The notes under the pieces are model-generated. The model had not been told where the DNA came from and ran no database searches. It worked only from the letters and a program-made list of their open reading frames with translations. The translations under genes and the position numbers were made by a program. Below are positions 52,470 through 63,485 of a stretch of 64,000 nucleotides of DNA, one piece after another. Every line of letters starts with the position of its first letter. The first letter of the stretch is position 1. Source of the DNA: JBCCOW01 sp038749105 (GTDB lineage: Bacteria; Planctomycetota; Phycisphaerae; Phycisphaerales; Phycisphaeraceae); contig JBCDIM010000009.1 of the NCBI GenBank assembly GCA_038749105.1, forward strand, positions 1 through 64,000, written 5' to 3'.

Positions 52470-52538
52470 GGGATGGAGAGTGTAATGAGGCGAAGGGAAG
52501 GGTTGTGGAGGGTTGACGCGAACGGGCAGCGGGTGGCG

Positions 52539-53966
52539 TTAGTGGTTGTTGAAGCGGGCGGCGCGGAGGGCCCGGCCGATGAGGTGCGAGTAGCCGGCCC
52601 ACCAGGACACGAGCGTGAGAAAAGTCATCACCACGATGCAGAGTTCGCGGTAGGTGAACGTGAGAGAGTCGGGGATCCAGTGAGTCGGGGTATAGGCATA
52701 GCCGACGATAACCAGAACCCAGAGGACCACCCAGAGCAGGGCTTGCCCCACAACGAGCAGGGGCCCGGCGAAGGACGCGAGGGCCGCGGCCGCGGGGAAC
52801 GTGGTCCCGGCGTCCTTGCGGGTGTAGCTGGAGGCGGCGAGCGTGCTGGTGACCTGCATCGTGACGAGACTGATCAGAGTGAGCAGTGTGGGAAGAACGG
52901 CGTAAGCCCAGACGATGCCTTCGCGGGTGCCTAGCCATCGGGCGTTGCCGGGGTCGTAGCTGTTGAACACGATATGGAGCCCGGCCACGCCGAGCAGTGC
53001 TGTCAGAAACTGGGCAATCCCGGTGATCCAGCGGGACGCGGCGTGGTGCGGATTGAGGGTGTACAGCGGGGTGGCTCGGCCGAGGCGCTTCGGGTGCATC
53101 AGCGCGGCTCGGCCGTAGCGGAGCCCGTTGGTGAAGGCGGGGAAGCGCCCCCCGGCCGGATGAGGGTGGAGGGGTTTAGGGCTGAGGCTCTGTGGGACGG
53201 GTTGGCCGCATTCGGGGCACGGGCCCTTCGGGTCGACACCGTGGAGGGCGTAGCCGCAGCCGGTGCAGCGCGGGGGCCAGACGCAGCGTGCGGGCCAGGG
53301 CATCGCGCGGATGGCGGCGGTGAGCCAGGCGTAGCCCAATAACAAGCCTGTGGTGATCACCAGCAGCTGGCCTTCTGTGGAGAACGTCACCCACCAGGGA
53401 TCGGTCGAGAGTCCGGTATAGGTCAAGGCGGTGTGGTGGCTCGTCTGGAGCCAAACGCCAACGGATTCATCCCAGAAGACGACAGCCAGGGTCACGGCAG
53501 TCATGACCCATACGCCAGCCGGGCTGGCCCAGGCGATTGTCCGCATCGACTGCTGCAGGGCGTCGAACGGGGTGCCGGGCCGGGCGCACCACCCGAGGTG
53601 GACCCAGGCAACGACAACCCAGAGGCCGTGGCCGACAAGGATGACGGCAACGAGGCGAGCGAGGTCCGGGGGATGGCTGACCACATTTCGGAGCAGCCGC
53701 AGAGCCTCGCTGACGTCGTTGAGGATATAGGGCAGTGGTGAGTTCAGGCTGCCGTTGGCTAGGCCCTGAGTCCATAGCGTCAGTGCGGGCAAGACCACGA
53801 CGACCCAGGCCACGCTGACCGCCGCGACCGCCCACGCCCAAACGATGCCGAGGTTCTGTCGGTGCTGTTGCTCGACGGCCCAGCGGGGGCGGACCCATGC
53901 CACGAGCCACAGCACCACCGCCGAGGCGAGACGGTCGAGCGGCGGCGTGCGGGCGGGCGGGGTCAT
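52539..53966 (-). CDS. Polytopic membrane protein with central zinc ribbon
   Basis: This 475-residue protein has about five membrane segments in the first 230 residues, a zinc ribbon at about 235-260 (CTGCGYALHG and CPECGQPVP), and four or five further segments up to residue 465. The CxxCGYxLxG style is the same as in the protein at 48965-49603 but here the ribbon splits two membrane halves. The function is unknown; a membrane sensor or transport role is only a guess. It lies 70 bp upstream of leuS on the same strand and divergent from the sugar kinase gene. Confidence 0.7.
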   Translation of the reverse strand: MTPPARTPPLDRLASAVVLWLVAWVRPRWAVEQQHRQNLGIVWAWAVAAVSVAWVVVVLPALTLWTQGLANGSLNSPLPYILNDVSEALRLLRNVVSHPPDLARLVAVILVGHGLWVVVAWVHLGWCARPGTPFDALQQSMRTIAWASPAGVWVMTAVTLAVVFWDESVGVWLQTSHHTALTYTGLSTDPWWVTFSTEGQLLVITTGLLLGYAWLTAAIRAMPWPARCVWPPRCTGCGYALHGVDPKGPCPECGQPVPQSLSPKPLHPHPAGGRFPAFTNGLRYGRAALMHPKRLGRATPLYTLNPHHAASRWITGIAQFLTALLGVAGLHIVFNSYDPGNARWLGTREGIVWAYAVLPTLLTLISLVTMQVTSTLAASSYTRKDAGTTFPAAAALASFAGPLLVVGQALLWVVLWVLVIVGYAYTPTHWIPDSLTFTYRELCIVVMTFLTLVSWWAGYSHLIGRALRAARFNNH

Positions 53967-54093
53967 CTTCGGGTCCGGAGCATCTGGCTAAACAGCAGCG
54001 GGTTCATCACGCCCCCGCGTCACCTGAGTTTACGGTCGGTCCCGTCGTCGAGGCACCACCTGATTGTTGGCCTGAAGCTGCTACATTGCCGCG

Positions 54094-55230
54094 ATGCCTG
54101 AACGCCAAGCCATCGCCAAGGCCGCCTCGGACGGCCTCCGCCTCTTCGCCGCCAACATCGACCAGCGCCCCGTGCTCGTCGGCTTCGACGGCTTCGTCGA
54201 CTCGATTATCCACATCGTCGACAAACGCTACGACGCCGAACGCTTCGACCGCGTGCCGACGATCTCCGACTTCGGCGAACGCATCAGCTCGGCGGCCGGC
54301 CAATCCTCGAACGTCGAGCTGGTGACAACCGTCCGCAAGCTCGGCGGCAACGGCCCGATCATGGCTAACGCGCTCGCGTCGGTTGGCTTCCCGACGACCT
54401 ATATCGGTGCACTCGGCCTGCCCGCGGTCGACCCCGTGTTTGACGAGTTCGCCAAGATCGCCACTGTTCACTCGATCGCCGACCCAGGCTTCACTGATGC
54501 GCTGGAGTTCGAGGACGGCAAGCTCATGCTGGGCAAGCACGACGCGATCCGCGACCTGGCCCAGGACGCGATCGACGAGCACGTCGGCCGCAACGCCTAC
54601 GAGGGCATCTGCCTGCACGCCAAGCTGATCGCCATGGTCAACTGGACCATGCTCCCGGGCATGAACGGGATCTGGCGGCATCTGATCGATCATGTGCTGC
54701 CCGAGCTCGACGGCAACCGGATGGTCTTCATCGACCTGGCCGACCCGGCGAAGCGGACCGACGACGATCTGCGGGCGGCGATGGAGCTGGCCGGCGAACT
54801 GCAGAAGGACACCGATGTGGTGCTGGGGTTCAACCTCAGCGAGTCATCACAGGTCGCCGGCGTGCTGGGCATCGACGTGCCCGACGACGCGGAGGCGGCG
54901 ATCGAAGAGACGGCCGCGAAGCTGCGTGAGACCATCGGCGTGCACTGTGTGGTGGTGCACCCGCGGCGTGGGGCGGCCGGGGCGATAGAGACCGACGAAG
55001 GCGTGGTGACCTCGACGTTCATGGGCCCGTTTGTTCAGAAGCCGAAGCTGAGCACCGGGGCGGGCGACAACTTCAACGCCGGCTTCTGCACCGGGCTCCT
55101 CGCGGGCCTTCCGCTGGAGCAGGCCCTGTGCACGGGCACGGGCGTGAGCGGGTTCTATGTGCGGGAAGGCCGATCGCCGACGCTGGGTGAGCTGGCCGAC
55201 TTCTGTGCCGACCTGCCCGCTCCGCAGTAA
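54094..55230 (+). CDS. PfkB-family carbohydrate kinase
   Basis: This 378-residue kinase has the N-terminal VLVGFDGFVDSIIHIVDKR with substrate-binding Asp, KLGGNGPIMANALAS (about 83-97), and the PfkB signature near the C-terminus, STGAGDNFNAGF with catalytic Asp325. The family phosphorylates sugars or nucleosides (ribokinase, fructokinase, adenosine kinase). A longer N-terminus and the DGFVDS element distinguish it from ribokinase; substrate is not predictable. It is divergent from the zinc-ribbon membrane protein and convergent with the bisphosphate nucleotidase gene, their ends 9 bp apart. Confidence 0.88.
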   Translation: MPERQAIAKAASDGLRLFAANIDQRPVLVGFDGFVDSIIHIVDKRYDAERFDRVPTISDFGERISSAAGQSSNVELVTTVRKLGGNGPIMANALASVGFPTTYIGALGLPAVDPVFDEFAKIATVHSIADPGFTDALEFEDGKLMLGKHDAIRDLAQDAIDEHVGRNAYEGICLHAKLIAMVNWTMLPGMNGIWRHLIDHVLPELDGNRMVFIDLADPAKRTDDDLRAAMELAGELQKDTDVVLGFNLSESSQVAGVLGIDVPDDAEAAIEETAAKLRETIGVHCVVVHPRRGAAGAIETDEGVVTSTFMGPFVQKPKLSTGAGDNFNAGFCTGLLAGLPLEQALCTGTGVSGFYVREGRSPTLGELADFCADLPAPQ

Positions 55231-55239
55231 GCGGGCCCG

Positions 55240-56205
55240 TCAGGCGGGCACGGTGAACGCAGCCTGGACCGCCTCGACGACGCGGTCGTGGAACGCGCCG
55301 TTGGTGGCGATGATGCCCGAGTTCGCGGAGAGGGTCCGGCCGAGCGAGAAGTCGAGCGGCTTGCCCGTGATGTCGGTCACGGTGCCGCCGGCTTCTGTCA
55401 CGCAGAGCATGCCCGCCGCGTGGTCCCAGATCTTCTCCTGGTAGCCGGCCCGGGTGGGCAACCGGAGGTAGATATCGGCGTCGCCACGGGCGACCGCGGC
55501 GTACTTGCATTGGCTGTCGATCCGGTAGGGCTCGGCGGTGATGCCGAGCGTCTTGGCGATCTCTGCCGAGGCGCCCTGGTCGGAGTGGCCCGACTCGACG
55601 GACTCGCAGAACCGAGCCTCGGCCGGGTCTTGGGTCGTGCTGACGCTGACGGGATGTGATGAGCCGTCGGCGGCGTGTACCCGCGTGCCGCCGCCCAGGA
55701 CGGCCGACAGGAGCAGGCCGCCGTCGAGGTTGGGGCAGCCCAAGACGCTGAGGACGACCTTGCCGTCTTCGATCAGGCCCAAAGCGACGGCGTACTGCTG
55801 GCCGCGGAGGAAGCCCTTCGTGCCGTCGATCGGGTCGAGGGTCCAGTAACGTGAGGCGGGCTTGGTGGCCGGGTCGTGGTTGCCGCGGTCGATGGCGGTC
55901 AGGGCGTCTTCGACCGCCATGCCGGCGTGCTCCGCGACCTTCTCGGCCAGCTCGGCCTGATCGCCGCGGAGGTCGGCGGCGTCTTCCTCGCCAACCACCG
56001 GATCACCCGGGAAGATCTTCGCAATGATGCTGCAGACCACGGCCTGCGAGGCGAAGTCGGCCACGGTGACCGGGCTCTTGTCCTTCTTCTCGAGGGTCCC
56101 CGCGGTAACCAGGTCGGCCTGGACGGCGCGGCAGACTTCGGCGGCTTTGGAGACCGCTTCGAGGGCGACCTTCATCTCGGTGCTGTCGTGGTTGAGTCGG
56201 CTCAT
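55240..56205 (-). CDS. 3'(2'),5'-bisphosphate nucleotidase (HAL2/CysQ class)
   Basis: This 321-residue enzyme belongs to the lithium-sensitive inositol monophosphatase superfamily. Metal-site motifs are VVGEEDAAD (about 76), DPIDGTKGF (124-132) and the late WDHAAG. The HAL2/SAL1 layout (TLDPIDGTKGFLRGQQYAVALGLI, read in two parts) points to removal of the 3'-phosphate from PAP, a byproduct of sulfotransferases. That would fit the sulfotransferase-like protein at 41353-42330. ATG 56205 is used; ATG 56175 gives a product ten residues shorter. A repeat-like hairpin lies just upstream. Inositol phosphatase activity is the alternative. Confidence 0.88.
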   Translation of the reverse strand: MSRLNHDSTEMKVALEAVSKAAEVCRAVQADLVTAGTLEKKDKSPVTVADFASQAVVCSIIAKIFPGDPVVGEEDAADLRGDQAELAEKVAEHAGMAVEDALTAIDRGNHDPATKPASRYWTLDPIDGTKGFLRGQQYAVALGLIEDGKVVLSVLGCPNLDGGLLLSAVLGGGTRVHAADGSSHPVSVSTTQDPAEARFCESVESGHSDQGASAEIAKTLGITAEPYRIDSQCKYAAVARGDADIYLRLPTRAGYQEKIWDHAAGMLCVTEAGGTVTDITGKPLDFSLGRTLSANSGIIATNGAFHDRVVEAVQAAFTVPA

Positions 56206-56240
56206 GATCGTGCTATCGGGTTTCTGGGCATGCGGGTTTG

Positions 56241-56313
56241 AACCACGGAGAGCACGAAGAGCACAAAGGAACACAAAAGAGCAATCTTCGTGGTCTCCGT
56301 GTCCTTCGTGGTT
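56241..56313. repeat. Imperfect inverted repeat of ACCACGGAG/CTTCGTGGT type
   Basis: Between the dnaB stop and the nucleotidase gene, AACCACGGAGAGCACGAAGA (from 56241) pairs imperfectly with CTTCGTGGTCTCCGTG and CCTTCGTGGTT (to 56313). The segment is built of short words (CACGAAG, CACGGAG, CACAAAG) on both arms. Comparable CCTTCGTGGTT stretches occur between genes in many unrelated bacteria, from memory. It could be a short repeat family member or a transcription stop. Confidence 0.5.
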
Positions 56314-56319
56314 ATCGAC

Positions 56320-57732
<1,413 letters not shown>

Positions 57733-57817
57733 CGCAACACTCCATCGTCGCACATGTCTTCCGCCGCCGCTGCAGTTTGGACTGGCGGTTCAAAGCCTGT
57801 CACTAACACCCTAGCGG

Positions 57818-60800
57818 CTAGTTTTTTGCCGGGAAGTAGTCCTGCAATGCGGCGACGTCCCAGCCGTGGTCGCGGAGGGCCCGCATGGCGCCGACGGCGG
57901 CGGTCATGCCGGTGAGGGTGGTGATCATGGGGACGCGTTCGCGGACGGCCATGGCACGGAGCTGGCCCTCGTCGGTGCCGGCGCCCTTGCGGGTGGCGGT
58001 GTTGAGGATCAGGGCGAGCTCGCCGTTCTTGATCAGGTCGATCGCGTGGGGTCGGCCCTCGGAGATCTTGTTGATCCGCGTGGTGGTGAGGCCCGCTTCA
58101 GCCAGGGACTGGTGCGTGCCGGCGGTGGTGAGGACGGTGAAGCCCAGGTCGATGAGGTCCTTGGCGATGGCGATCGCGCCGTCTTTGTCTTCCTTGCGGA
58201 CCGAGAGGAAGACCTGCCCCTCGGTGGGCAGCGAGACGCCGGCCCCCATCTGGCTCTTGGCGAAGGCGATGGGGTAGGAGGCATCGGCGCCCATGACCTC
58301 GCCGGTGGAACGCATCTCGGGGCCGAGGATGACATCGACGCCGGGGAACTTGCTGAACGGGAAAACCGCTTCCTTAACGGAGGTGTGTGGGGGGTGGACT
58401 TCGCCGGTCACATCGAGGTCGGCGAGTTGTTTTCCGGCCATGACCTTGGCGGCGAGGCGGGCCCACTGCACGCCGGTGGACTTGCCGACGAACGGGACGG
58501 TGCGGGAGGCCCGCGGGTTGACCTCGATGACGTAGAGGTCGTCCCCCTTCACGGCCCATTGCACATTCATCAGGCCGCGGACCTGCAGCGCCTCGGCGAG
58601 GGCCCGCGACTGGTCCTTGATCTGTTCGATCATGTCGTCGGACAGCGAGTAGGGCGGGAGCGTGCAGGCGGAGTCGCCCGAGTGGACGCCGGCCTCTTCG
58701 ATGTGCTCCATGACGCCGCAGACGATGGCCCTTGGTTCGGCAGCACCGTCCGGAGCCAAGTAGTCGGCGATGACATCGACGTCGCACTCGGTGGCCTGGA
58801 AGAGGAACTTGTCGATGAGGATCGGGCCGTCGGCGACGTCGGAGGCTCGGAGGGCGAACTGCATGTAGCGACGGAGCTGGTCATCGTCGAAGACGGTCTC
58901 CATGGCCCGGCCACCCAGCACGAACGAGGGGCGGACGAGCACGGGGTAGCCGATGCGGTTGGCGATGGCGACAGCTTCGTCGGCGTCGTACGCGATGCCG
59001 TTTTCGGGCTGACGGACCCCGAGCTGCCGGCAGAGCTCGGCGAACTGGTCGCGGTCCTCGGCCAGCGCGATCGAGTCGACGGAGGTGCCGATGATGGGGA
59101 CGCCCGCGGCGCGGAGGCCTTCGGCGAGGTTGAGGGGGGTCTGGCCGCCGAACTGGACGATGACGCCGTGTACTAGACCACGGTGGTTCGGGTCTTTGAA
59201 CGAGCCGCCGTTGATGCGTTCGATGAGGTTGAGGGTGTCTTCGAGGGTGAGTGGCTCGAAGAACAGCAGGTCGGAGGTGTCGTAGTCGGTAGAGACCGTC
59301 TCGGGATTGGAGTTGACCATCACGGCTTCGTAGCCGAGCTCCTTGGCGGCGAAGGCGGCCTGGACACAGCAGTAGTCGAACTCGATGCCTTGGCCGATGC
59401 GGTTGGGGCCGCCACCGAGGATGACGATCTTCTTGGTGTCGGTGACACGGACTTCGTCATCGACGGACGCGGCGGCGTTGCCGTCGGCGTCGATCTGCGT
59501 AACGGGCGTTTCGTACGTCGAGTAGTAGTACGGGGTGACGGCCTCGAACTCGGCGGCGCAGGTATCGACGAGCTTGTAGACGGGCTTGATCGACATGTAT
59601 TCGCGGTGCTTGCGGACCTGCATGATCGTGGTGCTGGTAATGGCCCCGAAGTAGAGGTTGGCGAGCTGGGCGTCGGAGTAGCCGAGCTGCTTGGCCTCGA
59701 AGAGTACGGCTTCGGGGACGTCGGCGAGCGAGCTGTAGCCGGCGAGCGTGTCCTCGAACTCGACGAGCTGTTGGATCTGATCGAGGAACCAGGGGTCGAT
59801 CTTGGTGGCGTCAAAGATCTGCTCGAGCGACCAGCCGAGCTTGAAGGCGTAGCGGACGTAGTAGAGCCGGCCCTGCGAGGGGACGCGGAGCTTGCGCCGG
59901 AGCTTGTCGAGCGGGATAGGCCAGACGACGGGTGAGCCGTCGGCGGCGACGACGCCACGCTGGGCTTGCAGCCACTTGTCGTTGGCGTCGAGCCCGAGCC
60001 CGAAGCGCTTCACCTCCATCGAGCGGATGCCCTTCTGGAGCGACTCCTTGAAGGTGCGCCCGATGGACATCGCCTCGCCGACGGACTTCATCTGAGTTGT
60101 CAGCGTCTCGTCGGCTTCGGGAAACTTTTCGAAGGTCCAGCGGGGGATCTTGGTGACGACGTAGTCGATTGACGGCTCGAAGCAGGCGACGGTCTGCCCG
60201 GTGATGTCGTTGGGCAGTTCGGCGAGGGTGTAGCCCACGGCCAGCTTGGCGGCGATCTTGGCGATGGGGAAGCCGGTCGCTTTGGAGGCGAGGGCGGAGG
60301 AGCGGGAGACGCGGGGGTTCATCTCGACGACGACCATCTCGCCGTTGTCGGGGTTGATGGCGAACTGGCAGTTGGAGCCGCCGGTCTCGACGCCGATGGC
60401 CCGGAGGATGGCGAGCGAGGCGTCGCGCATCCGCTGGTATTCCTTGTCGGTCAGCGTCTGGGCGGGGGCGACCGTAATCGAGTCGCCGGTGTGGACGCCC
60501 ATCGGGTCGAGGTTTTCGATCGCGCAGATGATCACGGCGTTGTCGTCGCGGTCGCGCATGACCTCCATCTCGTACTCCTTCCAGCCGAGGAGCGAGCGGT
60601 CGATGAGGATCTGCGAGGTCATGGAGGCGTCGAGGCCGCGCTTGGCGATCTCCTCGAACTCGTCGAGGTTGTAGGCCACGCCGCCGCCGGTGCCGCCGAG
60701 CGTGAAGGCCGGGCGGATGATCGCGGGCAGCCCGGTAGACTTCAGCACTTCACGGGCCTCGTCCATGGTGGTGGCGGTGGCGGAGTCGGGCGACTTGAGC

Positions 60801-61234
60801 CCGATGTCGGCCATGACCTTCTTGAACAGCTCGCGGTCCTCAGCCCGGTAGATCACGTCGCGGTCGGCACCAATCATCTCGACGCTGTGCTTCTTGAGGA
60901 TGCCCTGCTCGTCGAGGGCGCAGGCGCAGTTGAGGGCGGTCTGTCCGCCGAGCGTGGGGAGCAGCGCGTCGATGGGGTGGTCGCCGGCGTTCTCCTTAAT
61001 GATGATTTTCTCGACGGCCTCGGGCGTGATGGGCTCGATGTAGGTGCGGTCGGAAAACTCCGGGTCGGTCATGATGGTGGCCGGGTTGGAGTTGACCAGC
61101 ACGACGCGGTAGCCCTCTTCTTTGAGGGCTTTGCAGGCCTGGGTGCCGGAGTAGTCGAACTCGCAGCCCTGGCCGATGACGATGGGGCCGGCGCCGAGGA
61201 TGAGGATGGTGTGGAGGTCGTCGCGGCGGGGCAT
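57818..61234 (-). CDS. carB: Carbamoyl-phosphate synthase large subunit
   Basis: This 1138-residue enzyme makes carbamoyl phosphate for pyrimidine and arginine synthesis from ammonia supplied by the small subunit. Two tandem halves each carry an ATP-grasp domain: the first around GAGPIVIGQGCEFDYSGTQ (about 12-30) and the second around GGGPNRIGQGIEFDYC (near 605). The C-terminal allosteric MGS-like domain (about 995-1130) has GAGTDEGQLRAMAVRERVPMITTLTG (in parts). The length is slightly above the usual 1060-1080 through insertions, notably near 440-560. carA is not adjacent. The start overlaps no neighbour; an 89-bp gap separates it from divergent mnmC. Confidence 0.96.
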   Translation of the reverse strand: MPRRDDLHTILILGAGPIVIGQGCEFDYSGTQACKALKEEGYRVVLVNSNPATIMTDPEFSDRTYIEPITPEAVEKIIIKENAGDHPIDALLPTLGGQTALNCACALDEQGILKKHSVEMIGADRDVIYRAEDRELFKKVMADIGLKSPDSATATTMDEAREVLKSTGLPAIIRPAFTLGGTGGGVAYNLDEFEEIAKRGLDASMTSQILIDRSLLGWKEYEMEVMRDRDDNAVIICAIENLDPMGVHTGDSITVAPAQTLTDKEYQRMRDASLAILRAIGVETGGSNCQFAINPDNGEMVVVEMNPRVSRSSALASKATGFPIAKIAAKLAVGYTLAELPNDITGQTVACFEPSIDYVVTKIPRWTFEKFPEADETLTTQMKSVGEAMSIGRTFKESLQKGIRSMEVKRFGLGLDANDKWLQAQRGVVAADGSPVVWPIPLDKLRRKLRVPSQGRLYYVRYAFKLGWSLEQIFDATKIDPWFLDQIQQLVEFEDTLAGYSSLADVPEAVLFEAKQLGYSDAQLANLYFGAITSTTIMQVRKHREYMSIKPVYKLVDTCAAEFEAVTPYYYSTYETPVTQIDADGNAAASVDDEVRVTDTKKIVILGGGPNRIGQGIEFDYCCVQAAFAAKELGYEAVMVNSNPETVSTDYDTSDLLFFEPLTLEDTLNLIERINGGSFKDPNHRGLVHGVIVQFGGQTPLNLAEGLRAAGVPIIGTSVDSIALAEDRDQFAELCRQLGVRQPENGIAYDADEAVAIANRIGYPVLVRPSFVLGGRAMETVFDDDQLRRYMQFALRASDVADGPILIDKFLFQATECDVDVIADYLAPDGAAEPRAIVCGVMEHIEEAGVHSGDSACTLPPYSLSDDMIEQIKDQSRALAEALQVRGLMNVQWAVKGDDLYVIEVNPRASRTVPFVGKSTGVQWARLAAKVMAGKQLADLDVTGEVHPPHTSVKEAVFPFSKFPGVDVILGPEMRSTGEVMGADASYPIAFAKSQMGAGVSLPTEGQVFLSVRKEDKDGAIAIAKDLIDLGFTVLTTAGTHQSLAEAGLTTTRINKISEGRPHAIDLIKNGELALILNTATRKGAGTDEGQLRAMAVRERVPMITTLTGMTAAVGAMRALRDHGWDVAALQDYFPAKN

Positions 61235-61323
61235 GGAGCAGGGGTATCGCGGAGGGGGTAGCGGGTGTGGGGTTAAACGCGGGGAGTGTAACGGAGCGGT
61301 GGCGTAGGGGTAGAGTTGGAGGG

Positions 61324-63147
61324 ATGGGACGACGGCTAGAGTTGGCTGAGGTGTCGTGGCGGGACGGGAGGCTGTGGTCGGAGAAGTTTGGGGATGTGTA
61401 CGCGTCGATGGGGATGGCAGAGGCGCGGCATGTGATGCTGGCGGGGGCGGGGCTGCCGGGCCGGTGGAAGGATCGGGAGCGGGGCTGGCCTGATGGGGTT
61501 TTCACGATCGGGGAGCTGGGTTTCGGTGCGGGGTTGAACTTCCTGGCGGCGTGGGAGGCGTGGGACCGGGTCGCGGAGCACCGGGTGCCGGGGGTGCTGC
61601 GGTATGTGTCGGTGGAGGGGTACCCGCTTGAGCGCGGGGACTTGGAGCGGGCGTTGGCGGGGTTGGATGCTGGGGACGGGATGGCAGCACGGGCAGCAGC
61701 GTTGGTGGAGGCCTGGCCGGTGGGGGAAGGATCGGTCGAGGCGGGTACGTCGTGGTCGGTGGCGTTCGGGGGAGGGGTCGAGTTGGTGGTGCTGTGGGGT
61801 GACGTCGAGGGGGTGCTCCGGGGGTGGTCGGTGCCGGAGCGGGGTGGCATCGACGCGTGGTTTCTGGACGGGTTCTCTCCGCAGCGCAACGCGGCGATGT
61901 GGAGTCAGGCGGTGCTGGACGCGGTGGGTGAACGGTCGCGGAAGGGTGCCCGTGTAGCGACGTACACGGTGGCGGGGGCGGTGCGGCGGGAGTTGGACAG
62001 GGCGGGGTTTGATGTCCGGAAGCGTGCGGGGCTGGGCAAGAAGCGGGACGTGTTGACGGGGGTGCTGCGTGAGACCCCACGGGCCGAATCGGCGAGCGTG
62101 CCGGGCGGTAGGCGGGAGCCGATCGACCGGGTGTTGGTGATCGGCGCAGGCATCGCGGGGTGTGGCGTGGTCAAGGCGTTGGTGGAGGCGGGCGTGGAGG
62201 CGGAGCGGGTGTCGGTTTGGGACCCCGGCGGGGTGGCGAGCGGGGCGTCGGGGAACGCGGCGGGGATCGTGCAGCCGAAGCTGGGGTCGCCGCAGCGGTC
62301 GGCAGCGGTGGCGTGGTACCGGGAGGCTCACACGGCGATGGGGGCGTGGCTGCAGACGCAGGACGCGTCGGTGGGCTGGCGGGCGGGTGCGCTGCACCTG
62401 GAGGTGAATGAGCGGCAGGCGGAGCGGTTGGCGTGGGCGGCGGAGGAAGAGCTGGGGCGTTGGATCGGGCTTGAAGAGGCTTCGGAACGGCTCGGGGTGT
62501 CGATGGAGCGGGGCGGTCTGTGGGTGGACGACGCCTGGGTGGTCCGGCCGAGAGCGGTGTGTGAGCGGTGGCTGGCCGAGGCGGGGGTCGGGGTGGAGGC
62601 GCGGGCGGTCGACTCGCTGGAGCAGTCGTTGGAAATCGTGGGTGCGGATGGTGTGGTGGTGCTGGCAAACGGGGACGGTGTGCTCGGGGACAAGGCGATG
62701 GTGGGTGGAGTGGTGGGGCGAGTGGGGGGGCAGGTGTCGGGCTGGCGGGTGGAGGACACGCGATGGTTGCGCGGGGTGCTCTGCTACGGCGGGTACGCCC
62801 TTCCGGCGTTGGATGGCGTGGGGTGGTTGGGCGCGACCTACGACCACAGCGATCGCGTTGGGGTGCTAGACCGCGATGACGAGGAGAACCGCGCGCGGCT
62901 ACGGGCGTCCTGCGGTGAGGTGGAGGCGTTATTGCCGGGTACCGAGGGGCGGGCGGATGTGAGGCGGGCTGGCTTGCGGGTGACGACGAGGGATCGGCTG
63001 CCGGTGGCGGGTTGGCTGGGCGAGTCGGTGGGTGGGGGGCGGGTTTATGCCAGCCTGGGGCACGGCTCGCGGGGCTTAACAGGCGGCTTGTTATCGGGCC
63101 GACGGGTGGCGGCCGCGATGGGGCTGGATGCCGGGGCAATGGGGTGA
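61324..63147 (+). CDS. mnmC: Bifunctional tRNA 5-methylaminomethyl-2-thiouridine enzyme (MnmC)
   Basis: This 607-residue fusion finishes the wobble-uridine modification mnm5s2U34. Residues 1-260 are the SAM-dependent methyltransferase (MnmD): GELGFGAGLNF (63-73) for SAM and DGFSPQRNAAMW (182-193). Residues about 268-600 are the FAD oxidase that removes the carboxymethyl group: GAGIAG (274-279), GNAAGIVQPKLG and a late SLGHGSRGLTGG segment. ATG 61324 gives the normal start of the family. The gene is very GC-rich and on the opposite strand to carB. Confidence 0.93.
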   Translation: MGRRLELAEVSWRDGRLWSEKFGDVYASMGMAEARHVMLAGAGLPGRWKDRERGWPDGVFTIGELGFGAGLNFLAAWEAWDRVAEHRVPGVLRYVSVEGYPLERGDLERALAGLDAGDGMAARAAALVEAWPVGEGSVEAGTSWSVAFGGGVELVVLWGDVEGVLRGWSVPERGGIDAWFLDGFSPQRNAAMWSQAVLDAVGERSRKGARVATYTVAGAVRRELDRAGFDVRKRAGLGKKRDVLTGVLRETPRAESASVPGGRREPIDRVLVIGAGIAGCGVVKALVEAGVEAERVSVWDPGGVASGASGNAAGIVQPKLGSPQRSAAVAWYREAHTAMGAWLQTQDASVGWRAGALHLEVNERQAERLAWAAEEELGRWIGLEEASERLGVSMERGGLWVDDAWVVRPRAVCERWLAEAGVGVEARAVDSLEQSLEIVGADGVVVLANGDGVLGDKAMVGGVVGRVGGQVSGWRVEDTRWLRGVLCYGGYALPALDGVGWLGATYDHSDRVGVLDRDDEENRARLRASCGEVEALLPGTEGRADVRRAGLRVTTRDRLPVAGWLGESVGGGRVYASLGHGSRGLTGGLLSGRRVAAAMGLDAGAMG

Positions 63148-63180
63148 AGAAGACCCAGGGTTCTGACCGATCTATGAGCT

Positions 63181-63402
63181 ATGTCTATTGGGATCAATGC
63201 CGCCGGTGCGAGTGCCTTGACTGCTGCTCAGCTGCAGAGCCAGGTCGGCGTGTCTGTCGCTCGCAAGACGCTGGACCAGGCGAAGGCTCAGGGGGATGCG
63301 GCGGTGTCGCTGCTGGATGCGGCCGCACAGACGCAGAAGGCGATGGTGGACCGGGTGAGCATCGAGCCGTTCAAAGGCACGATGATCGACGTGGTGGCGT
63401 GA
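63181..63402 (+). CDS. YjfB-like putative motility protein
   Basis: This 73-residue protein has the layout of the YjfB family: a short Ala/Gln-rich helix (SALTAAQLQSQVGVSVARKTLDQAKAQG, in parts) followed by a second helix with QTQKAMVDRV and a small C-terminal tail. The family is annotated as putative motility proteins without a known reaction. No ribosome site stands out before ATG 63181. It lies 33 bp downstream of mnmC, so it may be read from the same transcript. A PilZ protein is convergent with it, so the pair could relate to surface motility. Confidence 0.65.
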   Translation: MSIGINAAGASALTAAQLQSQVGVSVARKTLDQAKAQGDAAVSLLDAAAQTQKAMVDRVSIEPFKGTMIDVVA

Positions 63403-63485
63403 GTTTGTGGCAGACGGCGGGGTTGATGGATAGAAGGCAGAGGCAGAACCGCCGATGGCTGTGTCTTTTGCCTTGTGCGGTCGAC

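Noticed and set aside
49698..52934. Long plus-strand open frames (411 and 493 residues) opposite leuS
   Set aside because: Gly/Val/Asp-rich shadow translations of leuS caused by GC codon bias.
57866..61261. Long plus-strand open frames opposite carB
   Set aside because: Same shadow effect; carB on the minus strand is unambiguous.
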